Positions 11,384-22,597 of a stretch of DNA of 64,000 nucleotides are shown piece after piece; the stretch's first letter is position 1; the number at the start of each line of letters is the position of its first letter. The position numbers were made by a program, and so were the translations under genes. The notes beneath the pieces were generated by a model. It had not been told where the DNA came from and did not search any database. It saw nothing but the letters and a program-made list of their open reading frames with translations. The DNA is taken from assembly GCA_035578905.1 (NCBI GenBank), contig JAQJVL010000158.1, forward strand, positions 1,420,501 through 1,484,500, in the 5' to 3' direction. Source of the DNA: Stictocephala bisonia. Its lineage: Eukaryota; Arthropoda; Insecta; Hemiptera; Membracidae.

Positions 11384-11682
11384 ATATCACTAGTAGGCCT
11401 AGTACTATTAATATCACTAGTATGCCTAGTACTATTAATATCACTAGTAGGCCTAGTACTATTAATATCACTAGTAGGCCTAGTACTATTAATATCACTA
11501 GTAGGCCTAGTACTATTAGTATCACTAGTAGGCCTAGTACTATTAATATCTCTAGTAGGCCTAGTACTATTAATATCAGTAGTAGGCCTGGTACTATTAA
11601 TATCACTAGTAGGCCTAGTACTATTAATATCACTAGTAGGCCTAGTACTATTAATATCACTAGTAGGCCTAGTACTATTAAT
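11384..11682. repeat. 27-bp minisatellite, about 11 copies
   Basis: The unit is ATCACTAGTAGGCCTAGTA followed by CTATTAAT, 27 bp. It contains the palindromes ACTAGT, TAGGCCTA and TAGTACTA. Because 27 is a multiple of three, several frames stay open on both strands across the array. Those frames encode simple repeats and should not be taken as genes. Copies are nearly identical, with a few single-base variants. Confidence 0.95.
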
Positions 11683-12559
11683 CCCCAAATTACCACAACA
11701 AACTAAAACTTGATTTTACTGATTACACCTACATATGTTATATTTATTATATAAACCAATTTAACAGCTTTGTAGTTAGTTGTTTTAAAAACGCTCGCAA
11801 AACAACACCATAAGGAAATTTAAATTGGCGTTTATTGGTTTGCATGTATGAAGTTTGATTTAACACGATTTACAGCTAATATAATTTAATTTCTTATGAT
11901 TTCGGTGCAGGAACTTTACTGTCTTTATTGAGGATGGGACATAATTAAGACTCTTGACCTGGTCTAAAAACACCTGATTGGAAATTAACAATTACATACA
12001 TGATGGATGCAAATAACATTACAAAATTTTACACCTTTTTATAGAGATGATATCCAACTTACAGGATGTTCACTTTTGATACGTTCACTGCTCCTGAACA
12101 ATGGCTCGTTTTGATATGTGAAAACTTGTAGCCATATTGTCCTGTCTTGTAGCTTTAAGTTGTCGTTTGTCATAGCATTCTGCCTTGTTGTATATCTTTG
12201 GTTTAGTGTTCATAATCAGTTTTAATTACCAGCGTATAAATAAATGCTACTAACAAAATTAAGGTACTTCTTATGAGATTACAGATTTAAAATGAATTGA
12301 ACTCAAACTCAAAATCTGAAACACTGAGTGGTGGCACCTTTAATCTACCCTATTAGACCCCAACACTAAATGCATTTTTGGGATTCCTCCTCCATTCAAG
12401 GTAAGACAATGTTGTGCGTTATATAATAGTAGAAGTATTCAGAATGCATTTATAACATATCATAAGCATGTGATAGACAGATAACTGGACTGTTTCATAA
12501 ATCACTAAAATAAATTCTTTTTATGTATTTTATTTTACCCTGGATCCATTCTTTATGCT
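11683..12559. other. Intronic AT-rich sequence, nothing recognised
   Basis: No coding or repeat structure was recognised in this interval. Confidence 0.5.
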
Positions 12560-13310
12560 GTTACAAACCCCTTCGTCATCGAGGGGTAGAGCATATTTTG
12601 TGGCATGGCTGAAGAATTACCAGAAGACGGAATAAAACGTACCAAATGTCAGTCTGCAGAAAAAAAATGCTGTCCTCCAAAACAAATTTTCAGGTAATTT
12701 AGGTGTTTTACCAAAAATGATTTTGTATTCCTTTTTTTTGTGTTTCAAATTCTACATAGAGCTGACTTTCTCCATAAACAAAAAATATGAAAAAATTTTT
12801 TAGGGTACAATATAAATATACTTCCTGAACGTTTTATTACCTATTCAATGCTGATTTTTCCAATTTGTTCATGTAATCTTTGATTACCTACAATGATCAT
12901 ACTGTAACTTTGCACATTTTTGCTTTTTATGAAATGAAAAAAAAAAAAAAAAGAAAAAAAACCTTGTAGGTTATCTAAAATATAACAATATATAATAGTT
13001 CACTAAATTCTAAAAAATTTTGCTAACTTGGAATTATTTATAAAAATTTTATAATACCCCTAATTAGGATTCAAAGTTATAATTTCCGTACGATATTTTC
13101 ACATTTTTTTCTTGATAATAATTATTTTCTAAAATGTTATTGTGAAGTTTGATAGTATTATATAACTGTACAGTTCTTGAGAAAAAAAAAAAAAAACATG
13201 TTAAAATGTGCATTTGAAGCATATTTAGTATTTTTCATGATTTTTACAAAAGGATTGCAAAGCGCCAGAAATGGCACTGGTATTTTGGGAGTTTAAAAAT
13301 GTCGCCGATC
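12560..13310 (+). repeat. Dispersed repeat family B, copy 1
   Basis: This segment aligns by eye with 41795-42740 (minus) and 45330-46260 (plus). Shared landmarks in order are a coding-like block ending in PPKQ, AATTTAGGTGTTTTACCAAAAA, CTTTCTCCATAAACAAAAAA, TAGGGTACAATATAAAT, ACAATGATCATACTGTAACT, ATTCAAAGTTATAATTTCC and a final TTGGGAGTT. The class is unknown. This copy is truncated at its left relative to the other two. Confidence 0.75.
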
Positions 13311-13434
13311 AAGTGTTAAACTTCACTGGACAGTTTTCACATGGGGCAGCAAACTTGTGTGTGAACTTAACCCAATAAACCAAATTTTAACTAACTTGAG
13401 GATTCAAACCTTAGGATCTCTGCAGTCCCAACAT

Positions 13435-13620
13435 CTTATTCACTCAGGTCACGACGAGACTTACCCACCCTTACATGCACAGTGGTATTGACCCACCTGC
13501 CTACCCATACACATACAGTAGTATTAACCCATCCATACACGTACAGTGGTATTTACCCACCAGCCCACCCATACATGTACAGTGATTGACTCACCCGCCT
13601 ACCCATACATGTACAGTAAT
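13435..13620. repeat. Degenerate minisatellite related to the 55.6 kb array
   Basis: Units of about 36-45 bp have the form CCCACCxGCCTACCCATACA followed by TGTACAGTGGTATTGA, in four to five degenerate copies. The same unit type forms a better-preserved array at 55555-55830. An AT-rich inverted repeat (CTAATTAATAATA...TATTATTAATTAG) lies just downstream. Confidence 0.7.
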
Positions 13621-13935
13621 AACTAATTAATAATAATCATATTATTAATTAGTTTTACTACTGTTGATTATAACTGTTAGGCCTATACTCCATAAGAAAT
13701 TCATGTAATTTTTGTTAGAATGTTAGGCAAAATTTAATAACCTAATTTTGAAATGCTCACGTCTGTTTTATTTTAATTGCAACCAAAAAGCAAAAGATAT
13801 TGAGTAATTAATTCAAATATTACTGTGTAGGCTTAAGACTAAATGTAAAACAATAAAGTAAGCATTACTACCTTATGCATAAACAGACTGGTAGTAGTCT
13901 TGTTAGAGAAGTGAGGGGGGTTGGAATTTAGGGAG

Positions 13936-14611
13936 TTAACACGCGAGCACACGCACCCGTTAGCAAATTGCCGCACCAATAGAAATGCGGGCAGATCTTT
14001 GGGGCTACTGAGCGAGTTGGGGTATGCGGCCAGCTCATCCCTCCTTGCCCCTCCCTCGACACGCCCTTGACGTTCGCCAGTTGGTCACGGACCATTGGAG
14101 TGAGTAATTCAAAGTGTTTGTGTGTCGTGCAGTGAATCGTGAGCAATTTGCTAACGCGCGTGCTTTCACGTTCTAATTAATAAACATTTCGTATTACTTT
14201 TGTACTTATGTAAAATAAATGTTTTTTGCTTGTGAAATATTGAATTATAATTTTTTTTACCCGCAAACCTTTTCCCAATAAAAGCGGCAGTTTTCTAACA
14301 GGGCGTTATGCCGCGTTATGTTTGAGATTTTTCAAAGTACGGCAGTTTGCTAACGGTGCGTGTCCTCATGATGGTATTGAGTTATGCCATTTGCAAACGA
14401 TTTGAATTCAATTTTTCTTTCAACTAATATCATAGATATATATGAAAGCTACACCTCACGAAACTCAAAAGGAACCAAATATTTTTCAAAAAAATTGTCA
14501 CAAAAATAAATATGTAAACCAAGGCATTAGGGTAACCTAAACGCTGTGTGAGCAATTTGCCGTCGCGCATGCTGAGACGTCACAAAAGGGGCGCGTGTGC
14601 TCGCGTGTTAA
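13936..14611. mobile_element. TTAA-flanked MITE with repeated internal motif
   Basis: TTAA occurs at both edges (13936-13939, 14608-14611). The terminal repeats are CACGCGAGCACACGCACCCG on the left and CACGCGAGCACACGCGCCCC on the right (minus strand). Inside, the motif GCAATTTGCTAACG or GGCAGTTTGCTAACG occurs at least five times in both orientations. No transposase is present. TTAA targeting suggests piggyBac mobilisation, but the terminus lacks the common CCCTTT start. Confidence 0.75.
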
Positions 14612-15400
14612 TGTCATATAAAATTTTGTCCCCTGATATTTGGGGGTTTAACATTTAAAGGGGGTCATTTTGCACCTCAAAAAATCTCAAAATATTGTCT
14701 CTATTTATAAATTGGATTCGTAATATTGATCAATCCGTATCAGTGAAATGTAATTTGATTAGTGATGCATTTGCAGACATTTTTTCAAAAATTCATAAAA
14801 TATGTTAAAATTATATAAACGTACTTGTATTTCATACAACTTTACTTACAATAAACCAGCCTATTATATAATAATAAAGGCTAATGTCACACTTTATTAT
14901 GCAAGAAAAATTATTTTCTACTCAACCTTATATCTTGAAAAATATTTGTTTATAAACAAAAAAGGTCAAAATTGGTTATATGCTCGCAGTTTTTTTTCTT
15001 AACATGACTGCTTTAGAGCTATATAGAGAAATACTCTAACCTAACCTTATCCGAGCTGATCAAGATTGATATCCGGAAGCTGATCACGGTTGCTAGTTAA
15101 TCACATAAGCTACCCAAGCTGATCACGGATGCTACCCCAACCTACACCGACCGGATTGGCACTAAATCAATTTCGGTTACCCCTCATACGGTTTTTGAAC
15201 AAAATATTAATTAATAAACCTCCAAGTTTATAGGAAAAAATTAAGATTTAGTGAGCATATAAACGATTTTGACCACATAAAAAAGGGTAGGAGTTGCCTG
15301 GAAAACATGAACGTTGAGTTTATTCTCCGTCATCCACTCTAATGGAACTGTATGTCAATAATTACTTCAAGAAAATGAAGACAATTATATGATATCAACT
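14612..15400. other. Intronic AT-rich sequence with short GCTGATCACGG repeats
   Basis: Mostly unstructured. Between 15054 and 15143 the word AGCTGATCA recurs three times with CGG(A/T)TGCTA after it, as a short degenerate tandem. Nothing else was recognised. Confidence 0.4.
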
Positions 15401-15406
15401 CAGTTC

Positions 15407-15478
15407 GCTGTAGTGTAATGGTGAGTAGGAAACTCTCACCTATTTACACCTGATGAGACGAAACAACGTCGAAACAGC
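15407..15478 (+). ncRNA. Hammerhead ribozyme (type III topology)
   Basis: All conserved elements are present in order. Stem III 5' strand is GCTG (15407-15410), with cleavage-site UA at 15411-15412. Stem I is GTGTAA/TTACAC (15413-15418 with 15444-15449), extended across an internal loop by GGTGAG/CTCACC. The CTGATGA core is at 15450-15456. Stem II is GACG/CGTC with an AAACAA loop, GAAA is at 15471-15474, and stem III 3' strand is CAGC. The preferred G-C pair at the base of stem II is present, and cleavage is predicted after the A at 15412. In known cases such motifs self-cleave RNA and often ride on retroelements. A LINE remnant lies 300 bp away on the other strand; a direct link is not shown. 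Confidence 0.75.
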
Positions 15479-15765
15479 ACACATAGAGACCATCTGGTCC
15501 ATGTACCAACATCCTTTCGGTGTGGCCTAATGCATAGTAACCAACTGTTGTCAGTTGGCACCTTAGCAGTACCCAAGGGGCGGTTTACTTTTGTTAACGC
15601 AGAGTAACCCGTAGACTTGTCATTCAGAAAACTGCAATCATGTGTAATAATTGATGTCTTAGCGACCAATGGTTATAGGTTCGCCCTCTCATGGTAGCGA
15701 GTAACATGCTCGTGAGTCCAAAAGCCATGGTTAAAGCGCTACAATGTAGTATATTCATCATCGGT
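15479..15765. repeat. Probable retroposon body downstream of the hammerhead
   Basis: This stretch is more GC-rich and less decayed than its surroundings. It contains CAACTGTTGTCAGTTGGCAC (an inverted repeat), AGGTTCGCCCTCTC and AGCGAGTAACATGCTCGTGA, which look like parts of a tRNA-like or SINE body. No complete A/B-box pair is found. It may be the element that carries the ribozyme. Confidence 0.4.
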
Positions 15766-15769
15766 TTAG

Positions 15770-16145
15770 CAGCTCCAGTCTTCCCGGGTTTGCTGACAAG
15801 CCTCTTCCACCTTTTCCTGTCCAGTTATATTCTGTCATCCTCATTTTGTTGTAAATGCCGTCCTTCGAGTATTATGTCTTCCTTTATATGACGTCCATCC
15901 ATTTCTTTCGTTGTCTCCCAACTCTTCTCTTGCCATCAACATCTCTTTCCAACCACATTTTTGCCATTCTTCCTTCCTCCATTCTTCTTACATGTCCAAA
16001 CCATCCTAACCTTGCCATTCTGATCTTTTCTCCAACTGTCCTACTACACCCAAACTGGTACTTATGTCTGTATTTAAGATTCTATCTTGTCTGGTCTTCT
16101 GCAAAGACGTCCTTCAAAATTTCATACAGTACAGCTAAATTCAAA
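15770..16145 (-). pseudogene. LINE reverse-transcriptase C-terminal fragment
   Basis: On the minus strand one frame reads RLGWFGHVRRMEEGRMAKMW, then LERDVDGKRRVGRQRKKWMD, followed by stops. The LRWFGHVxRM ... GRPRxRWxDxV block is the well-known tail of non-LTR retrotransposon ORF2 proteins of arthropods. Two in-frame stops follow within ten codons, so the copy is dead. Only the C-terminus remains, as expected for a 5'-truncated insertion. The clade cannot be fixed from this piece. Confidence 0.7.
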
Positions 16146-16352
16146 ATTCCAAGATAGCCAAAATATTTAGATTTATAAACTTTCATATTTCTAACATAAG
16201 CTTTCTTCCATAAATTCTATAAATTGTTTGTATTATTCGAGAGCCTGGTCTCCTGAACGGCCTGCCAACCATCCATCCCTTATTAGTGGTCCTACATGTG
16301 CATTTAGGCCTATTATCTTTTAACCGCTACTAATCGTGATAGAGTTTCAATC

Positions 16353-16433
16353 ATATCTTGTGAAATAAATGTCATAGAGATATCTTGTGAAATAAATGTC
16401 ATAGAGATATCTTGTGAAATAAATGTCATAGAC
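16353..16433. repeat. 27-bp tandem repeat, three copies
   Basis: ATATCTTGTGAAATAAATGT followed by CATAGAG is repeated three times without change, a recent local duplication. Confidence 0.9.
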
Positions 16434-16660
16434 CAACATTTATTAGATTGGCCTATTTTGGTAACTAAAATATACTAATTCTCGCAGAATAAAAAGCACC
16501 TCTCATGAAATTAAAGCCTACCAAATCCATTTCAAGGCCTACCATCCAGTCTCTTGATCCATTTCAAACTAAGTTTTATACTTTAATTAGATGAGTGGAA
16601 ACTGTAGCCAAAACCTAGCCTACCCATAGAAAAAGGAAGATAGTACAGTCGTCTAAATTA

Positions 16661-18084
16661 GCATACCTATACCTACTTTCTGATTCAAAAAGCAATGTAC
16701 TCGAGTTTTAACCACAGCTATAATAATAAATGCTCAACCGATTTCGTTGTGTTGTACATCAAAATTTAGCTTATTTAATTCTACGTAATTTCATATAACT
16801 TACATTGTTTTTTAAGACTTTAAGCATTTTTTATAGCAGGTAGAATACAAAAAAAACACAAAATTTTAGAACTTTTAGAGTAAAGCTCAATTTTAAAATT
16901 TCTAAACAAAAAATACTTAAGATAAGTCAGTGAAACTTGATCCACATGTGAAGAAGGTTGTTTTTTGTAGTCTGTCCAAATTCTAGAATCTTTACTCTTT
17001 TACAGAAATTTCTATTGTAATTCTTGTAAACCCTTGTAATCTTAAAAATGGCTGATCATACAAACTTCCAAAACCGTTCAACCAACATCGATATGCGGCA
17101 ACACGCACGGCCGGACAGTGTTGCTACGTCATGTAGCTGGACTTCCACCCCGCATTAGGGGACTTATTAGCTATTAATTATAGGTATACATGTTACATCT
17201 AACGGCTGATGAATCACTCACAGTTACTAGAAATGTGATAAGTACATCCTACAAATCACCAATATAATGGGTGGCTCTCATTTTCACGTTACATTCAACT
17301 TGTTACATGTGAAATTTACATAATTGTAAACCTGTGAATAAGTTATTTTTTAATTTGATAATCTTTTTAGAGCTATAACATTTTTAAACCTGTAGTTTGA
17401 GGTACATAAAGCCCTCATGACAAAAGGTGGTTAAAAATTGTTTTAAATTTAGATAGAAAACATGATTGAATAACTGTTCAATACTTCCACAGTAATAAAC
17501 CTTTCGTGCACTGTTTAAATACTTCCAGAATTGGCAACGCCGAAGTGCTCTGTTGAAACTGGAAAGTGCTGAGCCTCGGGATTTGCTTCCACACGAGCGC
17601 ACATCGATGTCTGCTGAATTATCATGTGATATAAAATCGCAACTTTTTTTTTTATTGCACTTACCGTTTTATAATCTTTTTATTTTTCAATCCGGTATTT
17701 TTGAACCGTTTTGGAAGTTTGTATGATCAGCCATTTTTAAGATTGTAAAGGCTTACAAAAATTGCAACAGATTATTTTGTAAAAGAGTAAATATTCTAGA
17801 ATTCTGACAGACCACAAAAAACAACCTTCTTCCCATGGGGTTAAAGATTCACTTAGTACTTTGTTTTAAAAAATTTTCAAAGTTGAACTTTACTCCAAAA
17901 GTGTTGAGCTAAAATTTCGTATTTTTTTTTATTCTACCTGCAAAAAAAATCTTAGTATTTAAAAAAATATGTAAGTTATATGAAATTACGTAGATTTAAT
18001 AAGCTAAATTTTGGTGTAAATATCCGAAATCGGATAAATACACCAAATTCATTGCTTTTTGAGAATCCAACAGTAGGCCTAAGC
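16661..18084. mobile_element. Long inverted-repeat (foldback-like) element
   Basis: The left arm (about 16661-17082) and right arm (about 17701-18084) are reverse complements of one another with scattered differences. Shared landmarks are GATTC(TC)AAAAAGCAATG, CAAAATTTAGCTTATT, CTACGTAATTTCATATAACT, AACCTTCTTC/GAAGAAGGTT, AATCTTAAAAATGGCTGATC and CTTCCAAAACCGTTCAA. The loop is about 620 bp with no recognised gene. Arms of some 400 bp fit a foldback or long-TIR DNA element. A transcript would form a very long hairpin. Confidence 0.8.
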
Positions 18085-18323
18085 ATTATATGGTCTCCAA
18101 ATGACAATTTAAACCTTTGACCGCCGAGTAATCAATTATGTTGCGTCCCAGCTGCGCCAGCGCTACCGCCAGGTGCCAAGCCAACTCGGCGGTGTGTTAC
18201 GCGAAACGACCCAACGCCATTTTCAGCTGATTTTCAATAAGTACATATCAATAATTGAATTTTCGCTTATTTTAAAGATAGAATAATGTTTTTGATGTCA
18301 TTATTTTTGTAAAGATTTCTCTA

Positions 18324-18331
18324 CATATATG

Positions 18332-18424
<93 letters not shown>

Positions 18425-18447
18425 ATACATACATACATACATATATG
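18324..18447. repeat. (TA)n microsatellite
   Basis: About 100 bp of near-perfect AT dinucleotide, followed by an ACAT tetranucleotide run. Confidence 0.95.
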
Positions 18448-18511
18448 TAGACAGTTTAATGTTTGTAATTTAATTCAGAGTCGAAAATATAAAATAACTA
18501 CTATAACAAAA

Positions 18512-19498
18512 TTAACCCTTTTAGTGCCGCACGACACGCGCTGTGTCGATGCATATCTGTGCTAAAAATGCGTCGATCCGTATTTAATTTATTATAGTAC
18601 TACCTTACTGTATTAACTGGCTAGTAACGATGCAGACAGCTTCTAAAGGCGACAAAGTACTTGTTTTGATCGATGTTTCGATGTACTCTTCGATATATCG
18701 ATGTTTCATTAGTTTACAAAGTTGCGCTAGTTGTTTGTTTACATTGTGCCGAGCGGTGCTTGCGTGTGTTTTCAAATCAAAGTTTTAATCATTTTTATTG
18801 TAAAATGGATAGAAATAAAGTAAACTGTGATGATTAGTGTAAAAAAACAATTATAAATTCAATGCTTCAGTAAGGAGACCTGATTTTTCACTCTGAATAT
18901 CTGAATTGAACAATCAATAAGGTATGTAATGATTTATTTTCTATATTATTATTTATGATTACTATGGTTACAACATATTTTAGGTATAGAATAAGCTCCT
19001 AATGTAGTAATTTACTTCTTATAACTTTGTTTTTTATAAGAATACAGAGAATAAATTTTTTCCATAACTTATATGTTTTCGCCGTAAATTATCGTATTGT
19101 AAAATTTTTTATTTTGCAAAATATTGGCAATTGTTTGCATGAAAGTAATATTTGTTATACTGGTTTTGTTCAGTTTTAGATGCACTATAAGACAGTATTA
19201 CTGGAAAAAATAAAAAAAAAAAATACTGAAATATACTTTTATACTCAGTCAATTTTTTTATTTTTATCTTTTTTACATGTTTTTTTAGTTTATAAATACT
19301 TGGAAGACAATATTTTAAAATAATTTACAATCAAAAGGTGCAATAATAATCATAAAACAAAATAAAACTTATTTCAAAGGTTTATGACCAAAAATAAATT
19401 TAATGTGATTTTTTGGTAAATCCTTACATTTTTGCTCAGAATTGCTTGGCACTTTTCACCATAGAGGCCGTTCAAGGTCACGGCACTAAAAGGGTTAT
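18512..19498. mobile_element. piggyBac-like MITE (CCCTTTTAGTGCCG ends)
   Basis: The left end is TTAACCCTTTTAGTGCCGCA. The right end on the minus strand is AATAACCCTTTTAGTGCCGT, so one TTAA has become TTAT. Just inside the left end the stem CGACAC/GTGTCG encloses GCGCT. The interior has no transposase frame. The interior also carries the TCGATGTTTCGATG and TCGATATATCGATG words. Confidence 0.75.
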
Positions 19499-20563
19499 TA
19501 TAATTTAATAAATTTGTATTTATAAATTTTAATAACATTATTAATACCTTACTTAACATTAGATACAAAACCGTTGCTTTAAATTGTAAAGCAACTAGGC
19601 CTAATGAGGAATGTTTCCTGTAAATTTGAGCTATAACATCGATTTATTTAACCCCAGGAATGTTGGCGATTGGTCCGTTCTAAATATGTTACCACCTCAA
19701 TTTGAGGCGATATGCATGCGCTCAGTTACAGCCACTTACAGTTGAAATAAAACATTAACCCAACAACTGGCAACTAAAAACCCTCTATTGGCAGCCCAAT
19801 TTTCCTAGTTTTGCAAGGATATTTTTAAAAAACAATTAAAAATACTTCTGATCCTTAGATTTAGTATTATTTTATATCATTTTACTTGTAAGATTCTTTG
19901 TTTTTATATAAAATAAATAACAAATATAAACACTTATTTACTTTTTTCCTTTTATAAAATAAAAAAAGGTTTACCAAAAAGTTTTTTTTTGGGGGGGGGA
20001 CCCTACCTGGAAATGTAATACATACTAGTCAATTCACAATTCCAAGATATTCAAGTTTTTCCAAATTTTATAAACTTTCAGAAAATGTACAGTTTATAGG
20101 GTTTATTATAGGAATTTATAATGATAAAACTTAAAATAGTGCATTTTACCGAAAATTGATATTTCTATGGTAACATCTTATAAAATTGTGTATTCATAAA
20201 TTTCTTAGCCTGTTATTATAATTTTATCAATCATAAATTATTTATAAATATTCTAATAAATTCTAAATTATTTCACCAACAACTCTAATAAAACATTGCA
20301 TAAAGTACTTCAAACCAGAATGTAAACAAACAGTGTTCCGACAGACGCCAACTAAAGAAATGGCGAAATGAAATCGTAAACATTGGATTCTTCTTCTCTC
20401 CATCTAGTTGTCATGTGGATAGTATTATCGATACTGATAACAATCGATTCAGAATTTAATCGACTTTCAAATAGTATCGATTAGTTTTGACGAAAAACGT
20501 AGCCATACCAATACAACATCAAATTTTCACAGTGATTTTGGGTGATTTCACCACTTGTTGGGT

Positions 20564-21605
20564 TTAACCCTTTCCACTCAAGTGGCGGGGCAGCCCCGCC
20601 ACGCAACTTACCGCACTAACTCCAATGTCGGGCCGGGCCCGACGTCTCTATAAAAACGTTCTATGATTGTATTTAGACTGACGTAGTTACATTATTGACC
20701 GCTAGGGTTTTTGTTTGATATGTGCTGCTACCTGTAGAATTTTTTCGGAACCGTTTGAGTTTAGTATCGGTAAACAAACCTCATGAAATGTAATGTTTGT
20801 CGTCTGTGGCTGCTCCGTAAACAGCTGGCTGACTGCAACAGCTATCTGCACTCACTTTGTTCCGTCATATGTTATCGTTCGTAATGAGCTTATAAAACGC
20901 ATTGTTGTTGCTAGGTTATCGTTGTTGTTTTACTGTTTATTCATAATATTTTTATTTTACGATGATGATTCCTGTCGAATAAAAGAGCGTTGCAAGTAGG
21001 CTATTAGATTTTGTCTGTTTATATTTTTAGCTGATAACATGTTTTGAATTATTGAAAAAAGCTTTACTTACAAATTTGGTCTAAATTATGTACATTTTGA
21101 CTGTTGCTAAGCAATAAAATAAAATTTACGGAGCAATTGTTTACTAGTTGCAGTGAAAATAATTTTTTTGGTAAAAATGATGTTTTTCAAAAAAATTCGG
21201 TTTTAGAATTATATATTTTTTTTATGTATAATTTAGTCCAAAATATTTGAAAATGAATTTTTTTTGTTTGTAAGGATACAAACAACAAAAAACAAACATC
21301 AAATACTATTCTTCCTATTTAAAATTTTTCAAAAATTCTTCTTGAATCCGTTTTTTTGTTAGAAATTCAATTTTGTTCCAATGAATATATATAATTAAAA
21401 AATTTTGAAAATAAAAACATATGTTTTATTTTATATTAATCTATACTTTAGTCATAGAAGAAACAAAGAAAAAATACATAAGCTTTTTGGAACTATCAGA
21501 TATATGTTTTTCCCACTGAACAAATGTAGTAGGCAATCTTTGCTTAAAAGTAAATGGAGCTGATAGGGAAACTGGGTTCCCAGTAATTGGAGTGGAAAGG
21601 GTTAA
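20564..21605. mobile_element. piggyBac-like MITE (CCCTTTCCACTC ends)
   Basis: TTAACCCTTTCCACTC is found at both ends in inverted orientation, with intact TTAA at 20564-20567 and 21602-21605. Inside the left end are two perfect GC palindromes: GTGGCGGGGC-A-GCCCCGCCAC and TCGGGCC-G-GGCCCGA. The right end has the palindrome CTGGGAACCCAG (read on either strand). The interior is AT-rich with no credible transposase; open frames there lack any recognised motif. Confidence 0.85.
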
Positions 21606-22597
21606 GTCATTTCAAATACATATCATTTGAAAGACTGTGAACCAGTGTTTTTTTAATTTCTTTGAATTTTCTCTACGAATTTCCTACATGACACAGTGGC
21701 TTGTTGATTTTGTTTGTTTCCTTTGTCTTGTGCAGCATTTGTCTTGTCTACCCGACAATCCCGTTCGCCATTGCTAAGCCGGTAATTGTTTGTTGTAGTA
21801 CTTTTATGCACCTTTTAATGCATTATTTAACTAGTTTTTATTGTTATTTGTGATTAGGGGTGATCCTTGTCATTTGAGTGACATTCGAGGTATACTTGGA
21901 CGATCTGTCATATTCGTTGCTAGGCAACTCATTAGATCGACTAATTATTACTTTTTATCTAATTTTGAGTAAGCATTGGACTATATATATTTTTTTCAGC
22001 ACAAAATTATGCACAACTATATACTCAGTTTTCTTCTAATATTGTAATTTTACAAACATAAATTAGGCCCTACCTATAAACTTGTAAAAATTTTAACAAA
22101 TAATTTATTTTAAAAGCTTTATTTTTATAAAATGTTTTAATATTATTAATTTTTCTTTCACTATCAATATTTATAATGCATTTATTTCTGATTAAAATTA
22201 TGTACATTTTATCCTTCTAATGCTATTAGTAAATGTATACGTTATTAATTGCAATATAGTGTAAATTGTTATACTGACAATTCAAAAATTCCCAGAGGTG
22301 TGTGAGATAAGATAATTTACACTACAAAAATATTTCAAAAAATTAACTGAAACAACCTAAGTTAAAATATTTATTCAATTTAATTTACATTATACATTAC
22401 ACATTGACCGTGTTTATAATTAGCACAAACCAGCTGATAATACAGACATCAATGTCAATAATTGTTATTATTATCTGTTAATTTACTAAACTGAATAAAC
22501 ATTGTTGAGACTAGCATATTGTCTTAAAAGAGGGACCACTGCCCTCCTACGAGATATGCCTTTTGTTTATTCCTGTAAATAACGATACTGTGGCAAA

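Noticed and set aside
11312..11713. Four overlapping frames on both strands, up to 133 codons
   Set aside because: They arise from the 27-bp minisatellite; every frame is a simple repeat.
15436..15669. 77-codon minus-strand frame over the hammerhead region
   Set aside because: No motif; the structured plus-strand RNA explains the sequence better.
18329..18565. Ile/Tyr repeat frame
   Set aside because: Translation of a (TA)n microsatellite; the same applies to frames ending at 44163-44360, 53594-53818 and 53769-54002.
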